A stretch of 64,000 nt of DNA, taken from Takakia lepidozioides (lineage: Eukaryota > Streptophyta > Takakiopsida > Takakiales > Takakiaceae). Under the pieces are notes generated by a model. It worked only from the letters and a program-made list of their open reading frames with translations. It was not told the DNA's origin and did no database searches. Position 1 is the first letter of the stretch, and each line of letters starts with the position of its first letter. Where the stretch lies: contig CM060733.1 in assembly GCA_030704615.1 (NCBI GenBank), positions 70,866,001-70,930,000 on the forward strand. The letters are read 5' to 3'. Made by a program: the position numbers and the translations under genes. Of this stretch, positions 21,271 through 33,224 are shown piece by piece.

Positions 21271-21947
21271 GGATGGGATGGTGAGGAAACATCGACCCGT
21301 CTCCCTCGAGGATGGGGAGGTAGTACCACATATCGATTGTGGTCCTAGAGCGACCATTTTTTGTGGCGAGGAGGCACCCATTGCACCTGATCCAATACAG
21401 GCTGCCGGGCACAATCGTAGAAGGGACCGGGGCCAATTTCAGGTGATGCGGAGGATGTTGACACTCCGGGATCGAGTCGGGCGCGCCGCGGGTTGCCCCC
21501 TCGCGGGCCACCCTGTCCAACCACGTCCACCTTTGACCCCCCCCCCCCCCCCCCGACAGGATTGAGTGTTGGTGCACTAAGAGTTGGGAACGGATACCGC
21601 CGGGCGGCACCAGACCACCGAGGCGGCGACCGCATGTTGTCGAAAAACATTACAAAAAGAACAAGATTGCAGATGCGGCAAAGGTGAGTGTTTTTCCCAC
21701 CCCTCTCATTAACATTCATTTAAGGTACATTTAGGTTTATCTAATAATATAGTGATTGGTAAGCATACATGAATCAAAATTACGACATAAGTATTGATGC
21801 GTTGTTCACTACGCACATTGTAGCCACGACTTGATGCCCAAGCTCGCAATCACATTGCACAGGAGGCATTTCGCGCCGGTCTACTTGCAGAATTTGTGCC
21901 AGAGCATGTGCCCGATGTGACCAGTTGGTTCCCCCAGCAGCACGTAG

Positions 21948-22937
21948 ATGAGATGCGTAGGGTCGAGGGGTATTGTAGGTGTCGTAGGCGTTATGGCCGG
22001 CGACGAGCAGGCCCACCCCCCCCCCCCCCCCCCCCCGTCTGTTTCTTTGCCTGATCCGGACGTTGTACCCCCGGCTGCACCTCCGACATTACATCCTCAA
22101 CCACCTCCACTTTCATCTCCTCCGCCAGCAGTACCACCTCCACCTCCACCTCCACCTCCACGTGCATGTGCCCCCCGAACCCCTAGGAGGGGTCGGCTTT
22201 GCCCTAGGTTTCCTCCCTTCGGCTTGGGCGGCCTAAGCCGGATCCTCGCCCCCGATGGGAAGCGCATAGGACTATGTTACTGAGGACTGTCCAGCCTCGT
22301 TGTAGGGGGAATCATCTCGACCCTCCCACCCCCATCCGAGAAAATGTGGAGTTCGAGTATTGGGGGAGACGGTATGTTGTGAGAGCCGCTACAGACCCTG
22401 CTATGGGTCGGGGTTTATTCACGGTCAATGATATTGTGGTTCCTCCTCGGAGAAACAGCATGGTGGACTTGTTTCCCTACTACGGTCCATACTACACCTC
22501 CGCGGAGTTCCGTACATTACGCCTCGAAGCCCCATACATCCTACCCTACATTTTGTGTGTCAACGGACAGGATGTACGTAGATGGGGGTTGTCTCCCATT
22601 GAGATCAGATTTTGTGATGGTGACCCAGACATCTTCGGCAATGTTGCTGGGCTGGTTAATAGTTCTTTTGGTCATCCTAGGAGAACCAATGTAGTATGGG
22701 ACGAGCGAAGCGATGGGCATGAGAGTTTTTGTGGTCATACGTCAGTATACTGTGAGGGGATGGATGCACATGTTTGTGATGACATGTGCTAGAAGGACTA
22801 TTAGGGCTGGCAGCGAACTATTTGCATCATACGAGTTCTCCCGGGATGATTGGGACCTCCGATTACAGCGTGAGTGGGATGTGTATGATAGAAATAGGGT
22901 TCCTTTGAGACAGGGATCGCGTAGAGGGGCATTGTAG
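21948..22937 (+). pseudogene. SET-domain protein within CACTA element (frameshifted)
   Basis: A Pro-rich segment (21999-22190, around long C runs) precedes a SET-like domain. GRGLFTVNDIVVP (near 22400) matches the N-SET start, PYYGPYYTSAEF follows, and VNSSFGHPRRTNVVW (near 22652-22697) sits at the NHSxxPN position. After a frame change near 22700, TIRAGSELFASYEF (near 22800-22840) matches the C-SET GEELFxxY block. SET proteins are usually lysine methyltransferases. The expected NH pair reads NS here, so activity is doubtful. ORF pieces: 21948-22283, 22274-22792, 22713-22937. Confidence 0.6.
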
Positions 22938-23099
22938 ATATTGTCATGATGTACTTTGTATACATCCGATTAATCGATTGATGTAAATTTTTTTCTTGTT
23001 GCTCGTGTGGGTTGCAACTTTGCATATGTGATCTAAACATACTCATGCACATGTGGACCAAATATGAGCTTGAACCAAGTTGATTCAATGGGTCATTCT

Positions 23100-23835
23100 A
23101 GTGTTGAACGTAGCTACGTGTCATAGAGACGGAAAATTGTGTTTCGCTTGCAGATGATTTTTTTTTAATTCCATTTTCAAGCCATATGCTTAATGATAGC
23201 ATATGCAATGTGCGTGCAAAATTTGGGAGTAAACAAAAGTCATTTGGACCCATAACCAGATTTGTTCTCTCATTTGCACTCCAAAGTTGAGTTATCTTCA
23301 ACTTCATCCACTCTTTATAGAGAGTTCTCCAAAAGTGACCCTAGAAACACACTTTTTTTTTTTCCATTTTTACGCCCCTCAAAACCACAATCATATATTT
23401 TCTAAATGCAAATATTTATTTTAAATTCATTTAAATTCGATTTAATTCAAAATTGGTGCAAGGGTCAGTGCGTCGTTGGGGAGGCAATTTTTTTTTTTTT
23501 TTCTAATTTATTTATTTTTCCTGCTGGATCTTTGTACAGGTGTTGCACACATATTTAAGCACATGTAGGAAAAAATGAAGCTTGAGCCACATCCGTTTGT
23601 TGGGTGCAATGGCATGAGAGGATTTTCTTTCACATTAATAAACAAAAATTGGTTGATAGGGTGAATGCGTCATTGGGGGGGCAAATGATTTTGTTTGGAT
23701 TTGAAACTTTGCATGTGTGTACGTTGCACACATCCATGTAATTATTGAATGACATATTTGATGCACACACACATTGAAGGTTGTTGTTTGCATTTCACTT
23801 ATAATGAAGTGTATGGTTGCAATGACACGTTATAA
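23100..23835. other. AT-rich non-coding spacer in CACTA element
   Basis: No ORF support. Holds T runs at 23158-23167, 23352-23362 and 23490-23503, and repeated phrases around gtgtgcaacgtacacacat. It lies between the SET ORF and the transposase and could contain the transposase promoter. Confidence 0.4.
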
Positions 23836-23838
23836 TAT

Positions 23839-26800
23839 ATGTCCCTATGTTCATTTGTTTGTATCAGGACTTTGTCCATCCCTTCCCGGTCTTTTCTCTT
23901 GGCACCCCATCCGAAAACAACCCAAGTACATCAGGCGGGAGCCGTGGGCGAGACCGCCCCCACGGTACCGGACGATGATGACGATGACATTGATAGTGAC
24001 AGTGACAACAACAATATGGAATTAACCAGGAGGATGTGCAAGCCATGGAGGATCTCTTAATGCATCATGTGGGCGCTGATGCATCCCATGAAGAGGGAAC
24101 CCGGCCAATCGATGATCCTGAAATGGCCCCCTCAAATGACATAGAGAGGAAGGCGAGAACTCCCTTGTACGAAGGGGCGAAAGTGAGTCGACTTTCAACA
24201 ATCTTACTTTTGCTCAATCTTCAAATTCGATTTGGCATAAGTAATGTTGGGATGGCTGCCATAATGCGAACTATTGCAGACTATATCCTTGCTCCACACT
24301 TGAAACCCAAGATGCCACGGTCGCGGAAAAAGGCGCGCGAAGTCTTGGACTCTGTGGGGATGGGCTATAAGATTTTTCATGCATGTCCATGTGATAAAAC
24401 CCTATACTACGGAGAGGATGATTACATGTGGGGGGCGTGGGGTATTTCATCCTAGAAAATGCATTACTTTCCGATCATCCCGCGATTGAGGGCACAGTAC
24501 CGAAGCCCCAAATTGGCCAGACTCATGAGATGGCACGCCTCGCATCGGAGCCCCCCGGGAAAGGTGTGCGGGCCACAAGATTCACAAGCATGGAGGCATA
24601 TTGAAGAGATGTGGCCTTTTCTCTTGGAGGACCCACAACATGTCCACCTCGGTTTCTCCTCGGATGGGGTCAACCCATTCTCTGTCCAGTCATGTAGTCA
24701 TTCCACTTGGCCGGTGACCATGGTGAGTTACAACATCCCTCCGTATCTTTCAATTAAAAAATGTCATATCATGTTGGCTGCCATTGTGCCAGGTGAGTGT
24801 ACTCATTTCATGTTTATTATTGCCTTCGACTTTACATTAAACTTCTGATCTTTGACGCAATTCGGATGCAAGATTGATGAGTGACATAATCATGAAGTAA
24901 GACGTGTAATTCATTTTGTAGTATAATCTGCATATTGGTGGAGCATTGAAACAATGATGTGAATGTCTCAAAGGGAAAAAACAAGTGGCAAACATGGACA
25001 CGTACTTGCGACCTCTTGTTGATGAACTTAAAGAGCTATGGAGGGGGGTCCCGGCATTGGATGCTTCACTTGACCCTATGGCCGGACAATCTTTTCAGAT
25101 GAGAGGCATCTTGCTTTGGACAATGCATGATTATCCAGGTATATTATGTTCCCCATGAACAACCCGCGTACATTCACTTGTCAATGCCGGATGAGGATGA
25201 GGATTGGGATTGATTGAAGTAGCGGCGACAGTCTTGTGCACCGTAGTGGGTTAGATGGCATTATGGGCCATGCACATGACAACTTTTTGTTTTTGCTAAT
25301 GTGGCGGGATGTGTAGTACAGGACTAACTGTTTGCTCGGGGCTAAGCACCAAAGGGTACCATGCATGCTTGAATTGTGGCGATGATCTTGATGCACATAG
25401 CTCCCGTCATCTTCACAAGATGGTGTATCCCAACTACCGCAAATTTCTTCCTATGAGCCATCGATGGAGAAGAAGAGAGAAACACTTGTTTGATGACAAA
25501 GAGGAAGTACGTCCCCCCCTATGACACCGTCCGGGCAGTTTTGGGAGGACCGATGGAAGGAGGCCCATGCGGGCACGGACGGTGAAGTGGACGTGCCCGG
25601 CATGAAACGACTTTCAATCTTCTATGAGTTGCCATATTGGGCGGTACATATTCCACAAAAACACCGTCAATATCCCTATGCATGCATGTGATATTGCACA
25701 TTTGGTATGCGTTGCATTGTCACTTTCACGTAAAAAAATTTGTGTAAGTCTTTGTGGGTGGGGATATATGTAGGACCTGAAGATTCGCCATCTTCTAGAT
25801 CCCATGCATATTGAGAAGAATGTCTGCTCGTCTCTTTTTCGGGTTCTTCATGGCACGCCGGCAAAGAAGGGAGTGGCTGCAAAAGGAGATTCTCTCGGTG
25901 TTAGAAAAGAGCTTGAGGAGCAGGGTCGCATGCGCCATCTATGGGCCGAACAAAATGGTGTGGACCCAAAGGGTGTTGTACGGTGGAAGTATAGGCGCGC
26001 ACCTTGGCAATGGACAAAGGAGGAATACAAGAAAGTGATAGCCACCATATATGTTGTCCGAACACCAACTGGTTATGGGTCATCCCTCCGTACGAAGTTC
26101 AACGAAAAAGACGGGGTCCATGGTTTGAAGTCTCATGACTACCACAATCTATTGCAAGACATCTTGCCCATTGCAGTACGTGGGACATTGACTCCCGAGG
26201 TTCGTGAGACAATCTATAGATTGGGAGGCTTGTTCCGGTGGATTTGCTCCAAAGAGTTGGAAGAAGCAGATTTTTCACGCATGAAGAAGGAGGCGGCGGA
26301 GGTAATGTGTATGTTGGAGATGCACCTTCCTCCCTCCTTCTTTGACATCCAAGTGCACTTGGTAGTGCACTTAGTGGAAGAGGCTTCGATTGCCGGCCCC
26401 GTTCATTCTCGGTGGATGTACTTCCTTGAGCGTTATATGAAGACTTTGAAAGGATTTGTAAGACAAATGGCGCACCCGGAGGGTAGCATGGCGGAGGGGT
26501 ATACGTTGCAAGAAGCTATGTTCTATTGCATGGAGTACATGGTAAGGGTGGATGAGGAATCCCCTCGGATGTGGAAGGAAGAGGAGGATGCACGAACCAA
26601 TGACATCGTTTTGCCCAAAAAATCGAAGAGGGTAAAATTGCCGACCTTGGTGATTGAGCAAGCGCATGACTTCATACTGAAGAACACCCCATCCATACAT
26701 GAGTGGGAGCCAAGATACAATAATCTTGTTCAGCAACGAGAGGAGGAGACGCTTGCATGGAGGCGGAACCATCCAAGGCCGGTTACTAGACGCCCACGAC

Positions 26801-27682
26801 GAGGAGCGGGCCGCCGGAATGTTCCTTCACAAAATTTGCCCATGGAATTGCAGCCTCTAAGTTCATTCCAATAGTGGCTTCGGACTTCAGTTTATGACGC
26901 CGTTGCTCAAGGAGAGGTGGTTAGATTTGGTGCAAGACATTGCAAGGGGCCCCTCTCAATTCGCGACCTCATACACGGCGGTTGGGATTCACGGTCGTCA
27001 TTTCCGCATTCGTGCTCTTGACATGAAGCGCAAAACAACCTTTGATTCTGGCTTGTGTGCCACATATTGGCAAGACTCTGTGTGGGGCAAGGGAGATACA
27101 CGACCTGCTATGAGCAAACTTGAGTACATTGGAGAGCTTGAGAGCATACTCCAACTTCAGTATACAAGGTACCGGCCTCTTCTCTTCAAGGGAAGGTGGT
27201 TCCAGCCACATCTTGTGGGGCCCTCCGCAACACTAGTGCAAGATGATTGTGGTTTCATGCGCGTCAATGCAGATAGGCTCAACCCTACTCATCGTCCCTC
27301 CGATGAGCCTTTTTTACGGCCTTCAGACATGGAGCAAGTTTTCTTCTCCGATGACAAAACAAGAGGGGGGAATTGGAAGGTGGTTGTGCATGCTCAGCCA
27401 AGAGGAAGACGTATCTATCATGGTCTCGGATCTCCATGGGGTGAGGCAATTGCGGTGGACGGAGAGACTGGTCATAATGATGATGATGATGATGGAGGTT
27501 GGGTAGAGGGGGTAGAAGAGGATGATGACGCCCCGGACAATGCATCCTGGACCCTATATGATGAAGCTCTAGAAGATACGGATGTTGGAGAAGGAGACGA
27601 AGACACGGCCATTGACAACGAGGTGGAGGATGATTCGGAGGTGCCTTTTGAGGGCCGGGCCATTTATGACTCCGATGACTAG
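23839..27682 (+). pseudogene. CACTA transposase TNP2 with DUF4218 and DUF4216-like regions
   Basis: Exons inferred by eye. 24036-24789: acidic lead, then the TNP2 block LYEGAKVSRLSTILLLLNLQ, YKIFHACPCDKTLYY, YFPIIPRLRAQY and LGFSSDGVNPF; an in-frame TAG lies at 24453-24455. About 24962-25137: TYLRPLVDELKELWRGV. About 25315-25527: GLSTKGYHACLNCGDDL. About 25540-25642: SIFYELPYW, which joins across a gtacat..gtag intron to about 25773-26874, LKIRHLLDPMHIEKNV, then DUF4218 (FFDIQVHLVVHLVEEA, GPVHSRWMYFLERYMKTLKGF, EGSMAEGY). 26894-27682, in another frame, resembles DUF4216 (LLFKGRWFQP) and ends in a long Asp/Glu tail. This is the DDE-type enzyme that cuts and joins CACTA ends. The stop and frame change suggest it is no longer active. 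Confidence 0.85.
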
Positions 27683-28089
27683 GAAGACTTACAGTTTGAT
27701 GAGGATGAAGAGGCTCCGGATGATGATGTTCAAGTTGATTAGACACAAAATCAAAGCTACATAACAATTCTCGCACCGAACTGGACCCATCCCTTCGATT
27801 GATTGTACATGTACATGCATATTGTACTTTATTTCTATGATTCATCAAATATGGCTGTGGCTGGTAGTCTTTCAAGAAAAAAGGCAGAGGCAATGAATAT
27901 GTTGGAGCAACACATACAAATGTGGTATCAAGAGAATTATCAAAATGAATGTCACAATCTACAAGAAGGTCCACAACAACAAGCTAAACCATAAAGAAAA
28001 ACAAACACCGATTCCAGTACCATATAAAAAAAAAAAAAAAAACTAAGAACCCCCAAAGGCCCTACCCTAAACCTAAACCTTGAAAGCCC
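27683..28089. other. 3' untranslated part of CACTA element with A-run
   Basis: No supported ORF. An A run occupies 28026-28042. It is followed by ccctaccctaaacctaaacc (28060-28079), a short degenerate match to the plant telomere repeat CCCTAAA. Confidence 0.4.
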
Positions 28090-28640
28090 TGCCGTCGCCT
28101 CCTACGACTCCCACGCGTCGCAGTTTGCGACGCGTTTTCTTGGATTTATGAGGCCGGGGGTCGCAAACGGTCACGGACAACCGTCGCAAACTGTGACATG
28201 TTTTTTTTTGTTTTGAAAGAGTAGGGCAACCGGGCAGTTTGCGACGCCCGGCCGTCACAGGGGCCTTTTGCCCTTCATGCTACCATGCGACGGCCGGGCG
28301 TCGCAAGAAAGGGTTGCGTTGAAAGAAATGGCAAGAAATGGTTTTTTTTTTTTTTTTTTTCTGGCGTGCGACGACCGGCCGTCGCCAGAAAGGGCTGTCT
28401 TTTGCCTTTCGCTGGGGGCGACGCTTAGGCGTCGCACGGAAGGGCTGCCATTTTCCCTTCATCACTCCGTGCGACGGCCAAGCGTCGCCGCCTGGCCCCA
28501 GCACCAGGTTTCACTCCCGCGGGGTTTGGCTGCGACGGCCCGGCGTCGCAAACACGCCCCGCGGGGTTGGCGTCGTACCCTCGGCGCCGCGCGGGGCGTG
28601 GGGGCGCGGCTGGCGTCGCAAACCCCCCCCCCCCCCCCCC
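28090..28640. repeat. Subterminal palindromic repeats (GCGACG type)
   Basis: At least eight inverted motifs with GCGACG/CGTCGC arms: a 10-bp perfect stem ACGCGTCGCA/TGCGACGCGT with a 3-nt loop at 28113-28135, TGCGACGGCCGGGCGTCGCA at 28286-28305, and similar ones near 28232, 28367, 28417, 28468, 28529 and 28613. T, A and C runs are interspersed. In CACTA elements such clusters bind the element's own DNA-binding protein; that role is inferred here. Confidence 0.7.
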
Positions 28641-28644
28641 CATT

Positions 28645-28815
28645 TGCTGCATTGTGCCCCGCACATAGTGGTAGTGGTAGTGCTGCCCGGCACTAGTGGT
28701 AGTGGTGCCCCACCCATAGTGGTAGTGGTAGTGGCACCCCTCACTAGTGGTAGTGGTGGCCCGCACATAGTGGTAGTGGCAATGGCACCCCTCACTAGTG
28801 GTAGTGCTGCCCCGC
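28645..28815 (-). repeat. Coding minisatellite from a gag gene
   Basis: Tandem units around cactagtggtagtg / catagtggtagtgg alternate over about 150 bp. On the minus strand they read as repeats of LPLVRGA and TTTMCG. The gag gene at 62750-62772 has a single GAALPL at the matching place, so this is a local expansion of one short gag segment. Confidence 0.65.
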
Positions 28816-29075
28816 ACATGAATCCCATGCCTCCCATGTCTCCTCCCTCAGGAGCAGGAGGTGGACCATCCGGCCTTGGAGCCGCGTACCACCTGAGCTG
28901 TGGCCATGGCTACGAGCCTCTGCTCTAGCTGCTGAAGCCAGTTGGCCATGCCTTGGTCACCACCCTGACCTCCACGTCCCTGGCCATGTTGAGCTTGCCC
29001 TTGGCCTGCACCTTGTGCCTGACCACCTCGTTCTCTCTAGGCTGCACCACCTCGCCCCCGGCCACCATTTCGAAG
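28816..29075 (-). pseudogene. LTR retrotransposon gag fragment
   Basis: The reverse complement matches 62490-62770 of the gag gene near the window's right end, including the FMCGAA, PPAPEG and Gly/Gln-rich spacer equivalents and the gccgggggcaaggtgg start. Similarity stops at 29075 and the sequence leads within about 70 bp to an LTR end at 29147. Confidence 0.75.
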
Positions 29076-29146
29076 GTGGAGGTCGGGAACCAAAACTGTC
29101 GACTTAATGCATAATGGTAACTCCACGGAAATAGAAGGTGGAACGC

Positions 29147-29957
29147 TGTCGAGCGGCTTTTATTCACCCATCCCTTCACTATCCGTGGAGGGAACTCCAA
29201 GATAGAAGAGTTGGATATCTCTAAGCACTCAACCCGCTCAGAACAATCAGTCATGACCTACATCTAGTGTATCATAGTAGTGCTTCTTGTTTGTATTCCT
29301 TCTTGCCTTCATATCAGCAATCTACCAAGTTTTGATTGCCCAACCATTCATTCCACAACTTCACTCAGTTCTCTCTACATGGTGTGGGTAAGGAATGTGT
29401 ATCATATTAATCTCTGTTCAGTATCAGGCCGTAGCCATAGTGTATCTAATCTGTTCTACAGTACGATTCTACAGCTTGCATGAATCAAGCATCGATCCAA
29501 TCATCTTCCCATCTTCGCCGTGTTCTCCATCTTTGGTTCCGTTCCTGCTCTCCACTTCATCTCTTCCCCTCATGACCAAGAAGTGCTCCCCGAGAAGTGA
29601 TCCCCTTCATGTTGTTGCTCTGCCTAATCTACCTGCAAGCTGTTCTAACCGCCTAACTAACTAACTGTCACCCCTGAAGTAACACGTCCCCTCTGCAGAT
29701 ATTGTTCCCACACAGTCGTTCCCTGCTAATGATAACCGTTCCCTATGTACACTGCGACGAACTGTGCCAAACTGTGTCGGGCTGTGACTATGTTGAGCTG
29801 TGACTGGCTGTGTCGGACTGTGTCGGGCTGTGACTGGCTGTGTAAAGTTGTGTCGGGCTGTGTCGTGCCGGTCGGCTGTGACTGGCTGTGCGAAGCTGTG
29901 ATTGACTGTGACAGACTGTGTCGGGCTGTGTAAGGCTGTGTATGGCTGTCAGGTGAG
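29147..29957 (-). repeat. Truncated LTR, inverted relative to the LTR at 53066-54002
   Basis: The reverse complement of about 810 bp aligns with 53203-54002: the LTR end (GAGCGGC...TGTC at 29147), the atcaagc/cttcatcagt interior, and the decamer array. The first ~140 bp of the LTR (as seen at 53066-53200) are missing, and the palindrome-rich element begins directly at the break. No primer-binding site is visible next to 29146. Confidence 0.8.
29745..29957 (-). repeat. Decamer minisatellite inside LTR
   Basis: About 20 units of roughly 10 bp (ggctgtgact, gggctgtgtc types), less regular than the matching array at 53201-53370 and in inverse orientation. Confidence 0.85.
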
Positions 29958-31000
29958 TTGTTGTAGTCGCCACCGACTAAAGCACCACCCTCAAAATTGG
30001 CAAGTCCATACGGCGATGTTAAGTGTTATGGTCGCCACCGACTATATCATCCCCAGTGAAAGCTGGACCCAAGCTAGACCTGTTGTGTCTATAACTACAT
30101 AGTTGAAAGCTACTTGTTCTTGAAATGGACACTGTTGAAGCGTGACTGTCTGTGAGGGAAGGAGTGTGCACATGGGCATAAGTTTAATATTTGGGCATTG
30201 CGGCTGGCATGTCATGGCAAGGGTCTTCACATCAATCAACAGAGTAGTAACCTGTTTCATTTGGATATTTGTGACCGGCAATTTATGACTTCAGCAGACT
30301 AGGCTCAGTACTCCAGCAATTCCAAACCAGGGGAATGTGAAGGGTTGGAGGATGGCAAGGATGTGAAGATCATGCAATTAAGAAGACTGAACATCCACAT
30401 CGGAGTAAAATTTTGTGCAACATTCACTTACACCCATATCATTGTACGATATTTTCCAAATGATTCAGCGCATCAGAGAAACCCCTTTGTGTTTACATTC
30501 AAAGAAAATCAAATGCAACTACGTAACATTCGGACTACCAGGGTTCTCACCATACTCCGACGCTATGTCCTGCAACACCCCAGAAACTACTGTTGCAGGG
30601 GAGGGACCCAGTAGCAAGTCAAGGCCAAGTCTTAAACTGATCTTTGGGCTAGGAGTCCTCTCCTCACCAACGATCTCATCAACATACTCTTCGTCGGAGC
30701 CTTCCTCGGTCGTTGGATCCTCGCTTTCCGATCCCTCTTCTGCAGAATTATCAAAATAGTTCCGTACCGTAGAAAATTGAGCAGCAGCCCTCACCAGCGT
30801 CCTCCCTCCCGGTATCCGTGGAAGACCCTGGAATCCCCATGATGGCCTTAGTGGGACGCTTTGCAATCTGCAAGGGCGGCTCGTAACTGTAATTACGACA
30901 TAACATATTAGATCAAATTTTGCATGAATGATGATTTGAGGAAATGGGAACATTCAGAACATGCTAACAATGAAGACACTTACATAGAAGTTGGACTTAC

Positions 31001-32520
31001 TCACTCCAGCGATGGTATGTGAATCTGAATGCCATCCCTTTTGTCGTTCAACCAGTCAGTGTCGGCAGCTGTGTTAGCGACAACGGTGGCCGCAGGTGCC
31101 TGCCGCTGCAATCCCCCTAGCCTCTCTTGCAGTAGCTCGTCGTCCCCTTCCAAGGCGAGTAGATGCCTTCCGCAAATTGTTGCAGCCACCATAGAGGACC
31201 CGCATCCCGCTGTCAGATCGACTACTGCTCCCCCTTCTGGTGAACACATCTCCATGAAGGTTTGCATGAACCTGGGGCTTTTCTCACGTGCCCCGCGGAA
31301 GAAGGTGTCATCTTGTCGTTTGTGGAGTCTATCCTCCCTGACCATGTTCCTGACCACATCCTCAGTGACGCTGTTGTGGTCGGTGTCAAGCTTTGCAGCT
31401 ATCTCCCGCAAGTTGAAATTGACGTCCATGCCCCTCAGTAGGCAAAATGCATAGAAAATCACAGTCTGCCATTACAAATTTGAGGAGGAACCCCGTCAGA
31501 TCGGTTGTAAGAGAAGAGGTACAACATTCTGTAAAGGTTATGTTTCAAGAAACTAATGGATTTTGTAGCTGCACAATTCTAAAATGAGTTGTGGTAGTCA
31601 TTACAGACTATAACGTCAAAACCACACAATTTTGGTTGATAGTCGACACTGACCATGATCCGAACAAATCCGACCAAATCGGTATCGACCAAATCCGACG
31701 ATCCGGCACTTCAATGACTAAGTAACAAGACACACCATTCTAATAGTCGGTGCCGACTATAAATATTAACGTGGGTGCACTGAGAAATAGTCGGTGCCGA
31801 CTATGCAAAGACAGTATGCGACCCGAGACATAGTCTGCACCGACTATATATCTATAGACAACCCATAACTAACACAATAGATATTTGACGACTATTAAAT
31901 ACATTTTTAAAATAATGTCGATGAAGATGTGGTACATGCGATGAAAAGTTGAAAGTGCTCATCAAACAATATAAGCAGTTTAGGCAGTTTGAACTTACTT
32001 GTGGCTGCCCTGGCTCTCCAGATTGAAGTGGTAGCCGATTGAGGCAAGTCCACATTCTCTTGATAACTTTGAAGGGCCCTGCCGGGCCCACACATCTCCG
32101 AATTTCCACCTCTGTCTTACCATCACCCCCACAGAAAATAACAAGGCAGTCGCCATCTTTGAGCAGGGATGCTGCCAATGCCAGTGCATGCGGGACGGTA
32201 TCCTTTGACTTTGCATTCCAAGCGGGCACAATGTCATCTATGCCACATCCTCTGGTAGACTGCCCATCTGGGAGATCCACCATTACAAGGTCTGCCCCCG
32301 CTTTAGGGACTGTGCCACCCCTACGCAATGGCTCGAGGGAGCGGTGCCTCTCCAGAAACTCGTCGATATCTCCCCTAGGCTCTGGCCACTTACTCGTTGT
32401 TCCTTTGGATGCAAGCCTGCGGATGACCAGCTGGAACCAATCGCACTTGAGGCATGCTACGTCTGTGCTTGGTACCCCTTCTCGCAAAGAGATAGCCTCG
32501 TAAAGCAGCACGGTTGAGAG
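31001..32520 (-). CDS. Permuted amino-methyltransferase-like domain (two exons)
   Basis: Exon 32520-31999 holds ADLVMVDLPDG at the place of catalytic motif IV, then LLKDGDCLVIFCGG. Exon 31465-31004 starts TVIFYAFCLLRGMD and holds VVDLTAGCGSSMVAA and GRHLLALEGDDE, a good AdoMet-binding motif I (DxxxGxG) with the acidic residue after strand 2. The intron 31466-31998 (533 bp) is phase 0. Motif IV before motif I is the order of the beta-class N4-cytosine/N6-adenine DNA methyltransferases (Pfam N6_N4_Mtase). DLPDG departs from the usual (D/S)PP(Y/W), so catalysis is uncertain. Other Rossmann methyltransferases cannot be fully excluded. Confidence 0.55.
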
Positions 32521-33224
32521 CTGCATGCCCCTACCGTCACTTGTGTTTGCCCAAGCAGGGTTTCGAGAAGATCGATTCCTTCACTCAATCTGGAAGTTGT
32601 GTAGGGCGTCTGTAAACGCCAGTTGGTTGTCTACCTTCTGAGCACCATCTGTCTCATCCACACCCTCCACACCTTGATTGCCTGCAGGCCTTGTGCCGGG
32701 GGGGGGGGTGGGGGGGTGGGGGGGGTTGCTTGCCCTGTGGTGGGTGTCTTCTTCGGTTTCTGTTTCATTTTCCTTGGTTTCTTCTTGGTCACCGCTTCTT
32801 CCAAAGCTGTATTCACTTGTTGCAGGTGTACGGCAGCGACAACTGCAGCCTCCTCGGCACCCTCTTCCGTCAATGGCTCCATGTGAGTTGGTGCAGCCAG
32901 TTCATTCTTGGTGTACTTCTTATACGCTTCCAGTTCAACGTCAAAACTGATATCGAGGGGCAAATCCAGCCAACCAGTAGCAGGGCAGATGCGTGACTTT
33001 CACGTACTCGCCCAACTGCCTGCCGTTGTACATTGTGCAGTCTGATCGGAGGCTGGCCCACTGTGTGACACTGGCGGGAATACACCTAATATGTTTGTTG
33101 GTGAGCAAATAAAAGTTTATGTACCTGTTGCAGTGCACCAAAAGTCGACGTCAGGACAGACATTGGCCTGATTGTAATGAGAAGTGTAGGATATGAAAAC
33201 CGAACCTTTTTGTCTCTCACTAGA

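Larger units (their letters stand above)
21270..28640 (+). mobile_element. CACTA (En/Spm) DNA transposon with accessory SET-domain ORF
   Basis: Approximate limits. On the plus strand it carries a proline-rich then SET-domain ORF (21948-22937), then a TNP2 transposase with DUF4218 and DUF4216-like regions (24036-27682). A 3' zone follows with at least eight palindromic GCGACG..CGTCGC motifs (28090-28640), as expected for subterminal transposase-binding repeats. I could not find the CACTA-ending terminal repeats. The 3' limit is set where gag-related minisatellite begins; the 5' limit is a guess. Confidence 0.7.

Noticed and set aside
27285-27974. Minus-strand ORF of 229 codons rich in His and Pro
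   Set aside because: Shadow of the Asp/Glu-rich tail of the CACTA C-terminal ORF.
28268-28928. Plus-strand ORFs through the GCGACG zone
   Set aside because: Open only because of low-complexity repeats; they cross from CACTA sequence into an inverted gag fragment.
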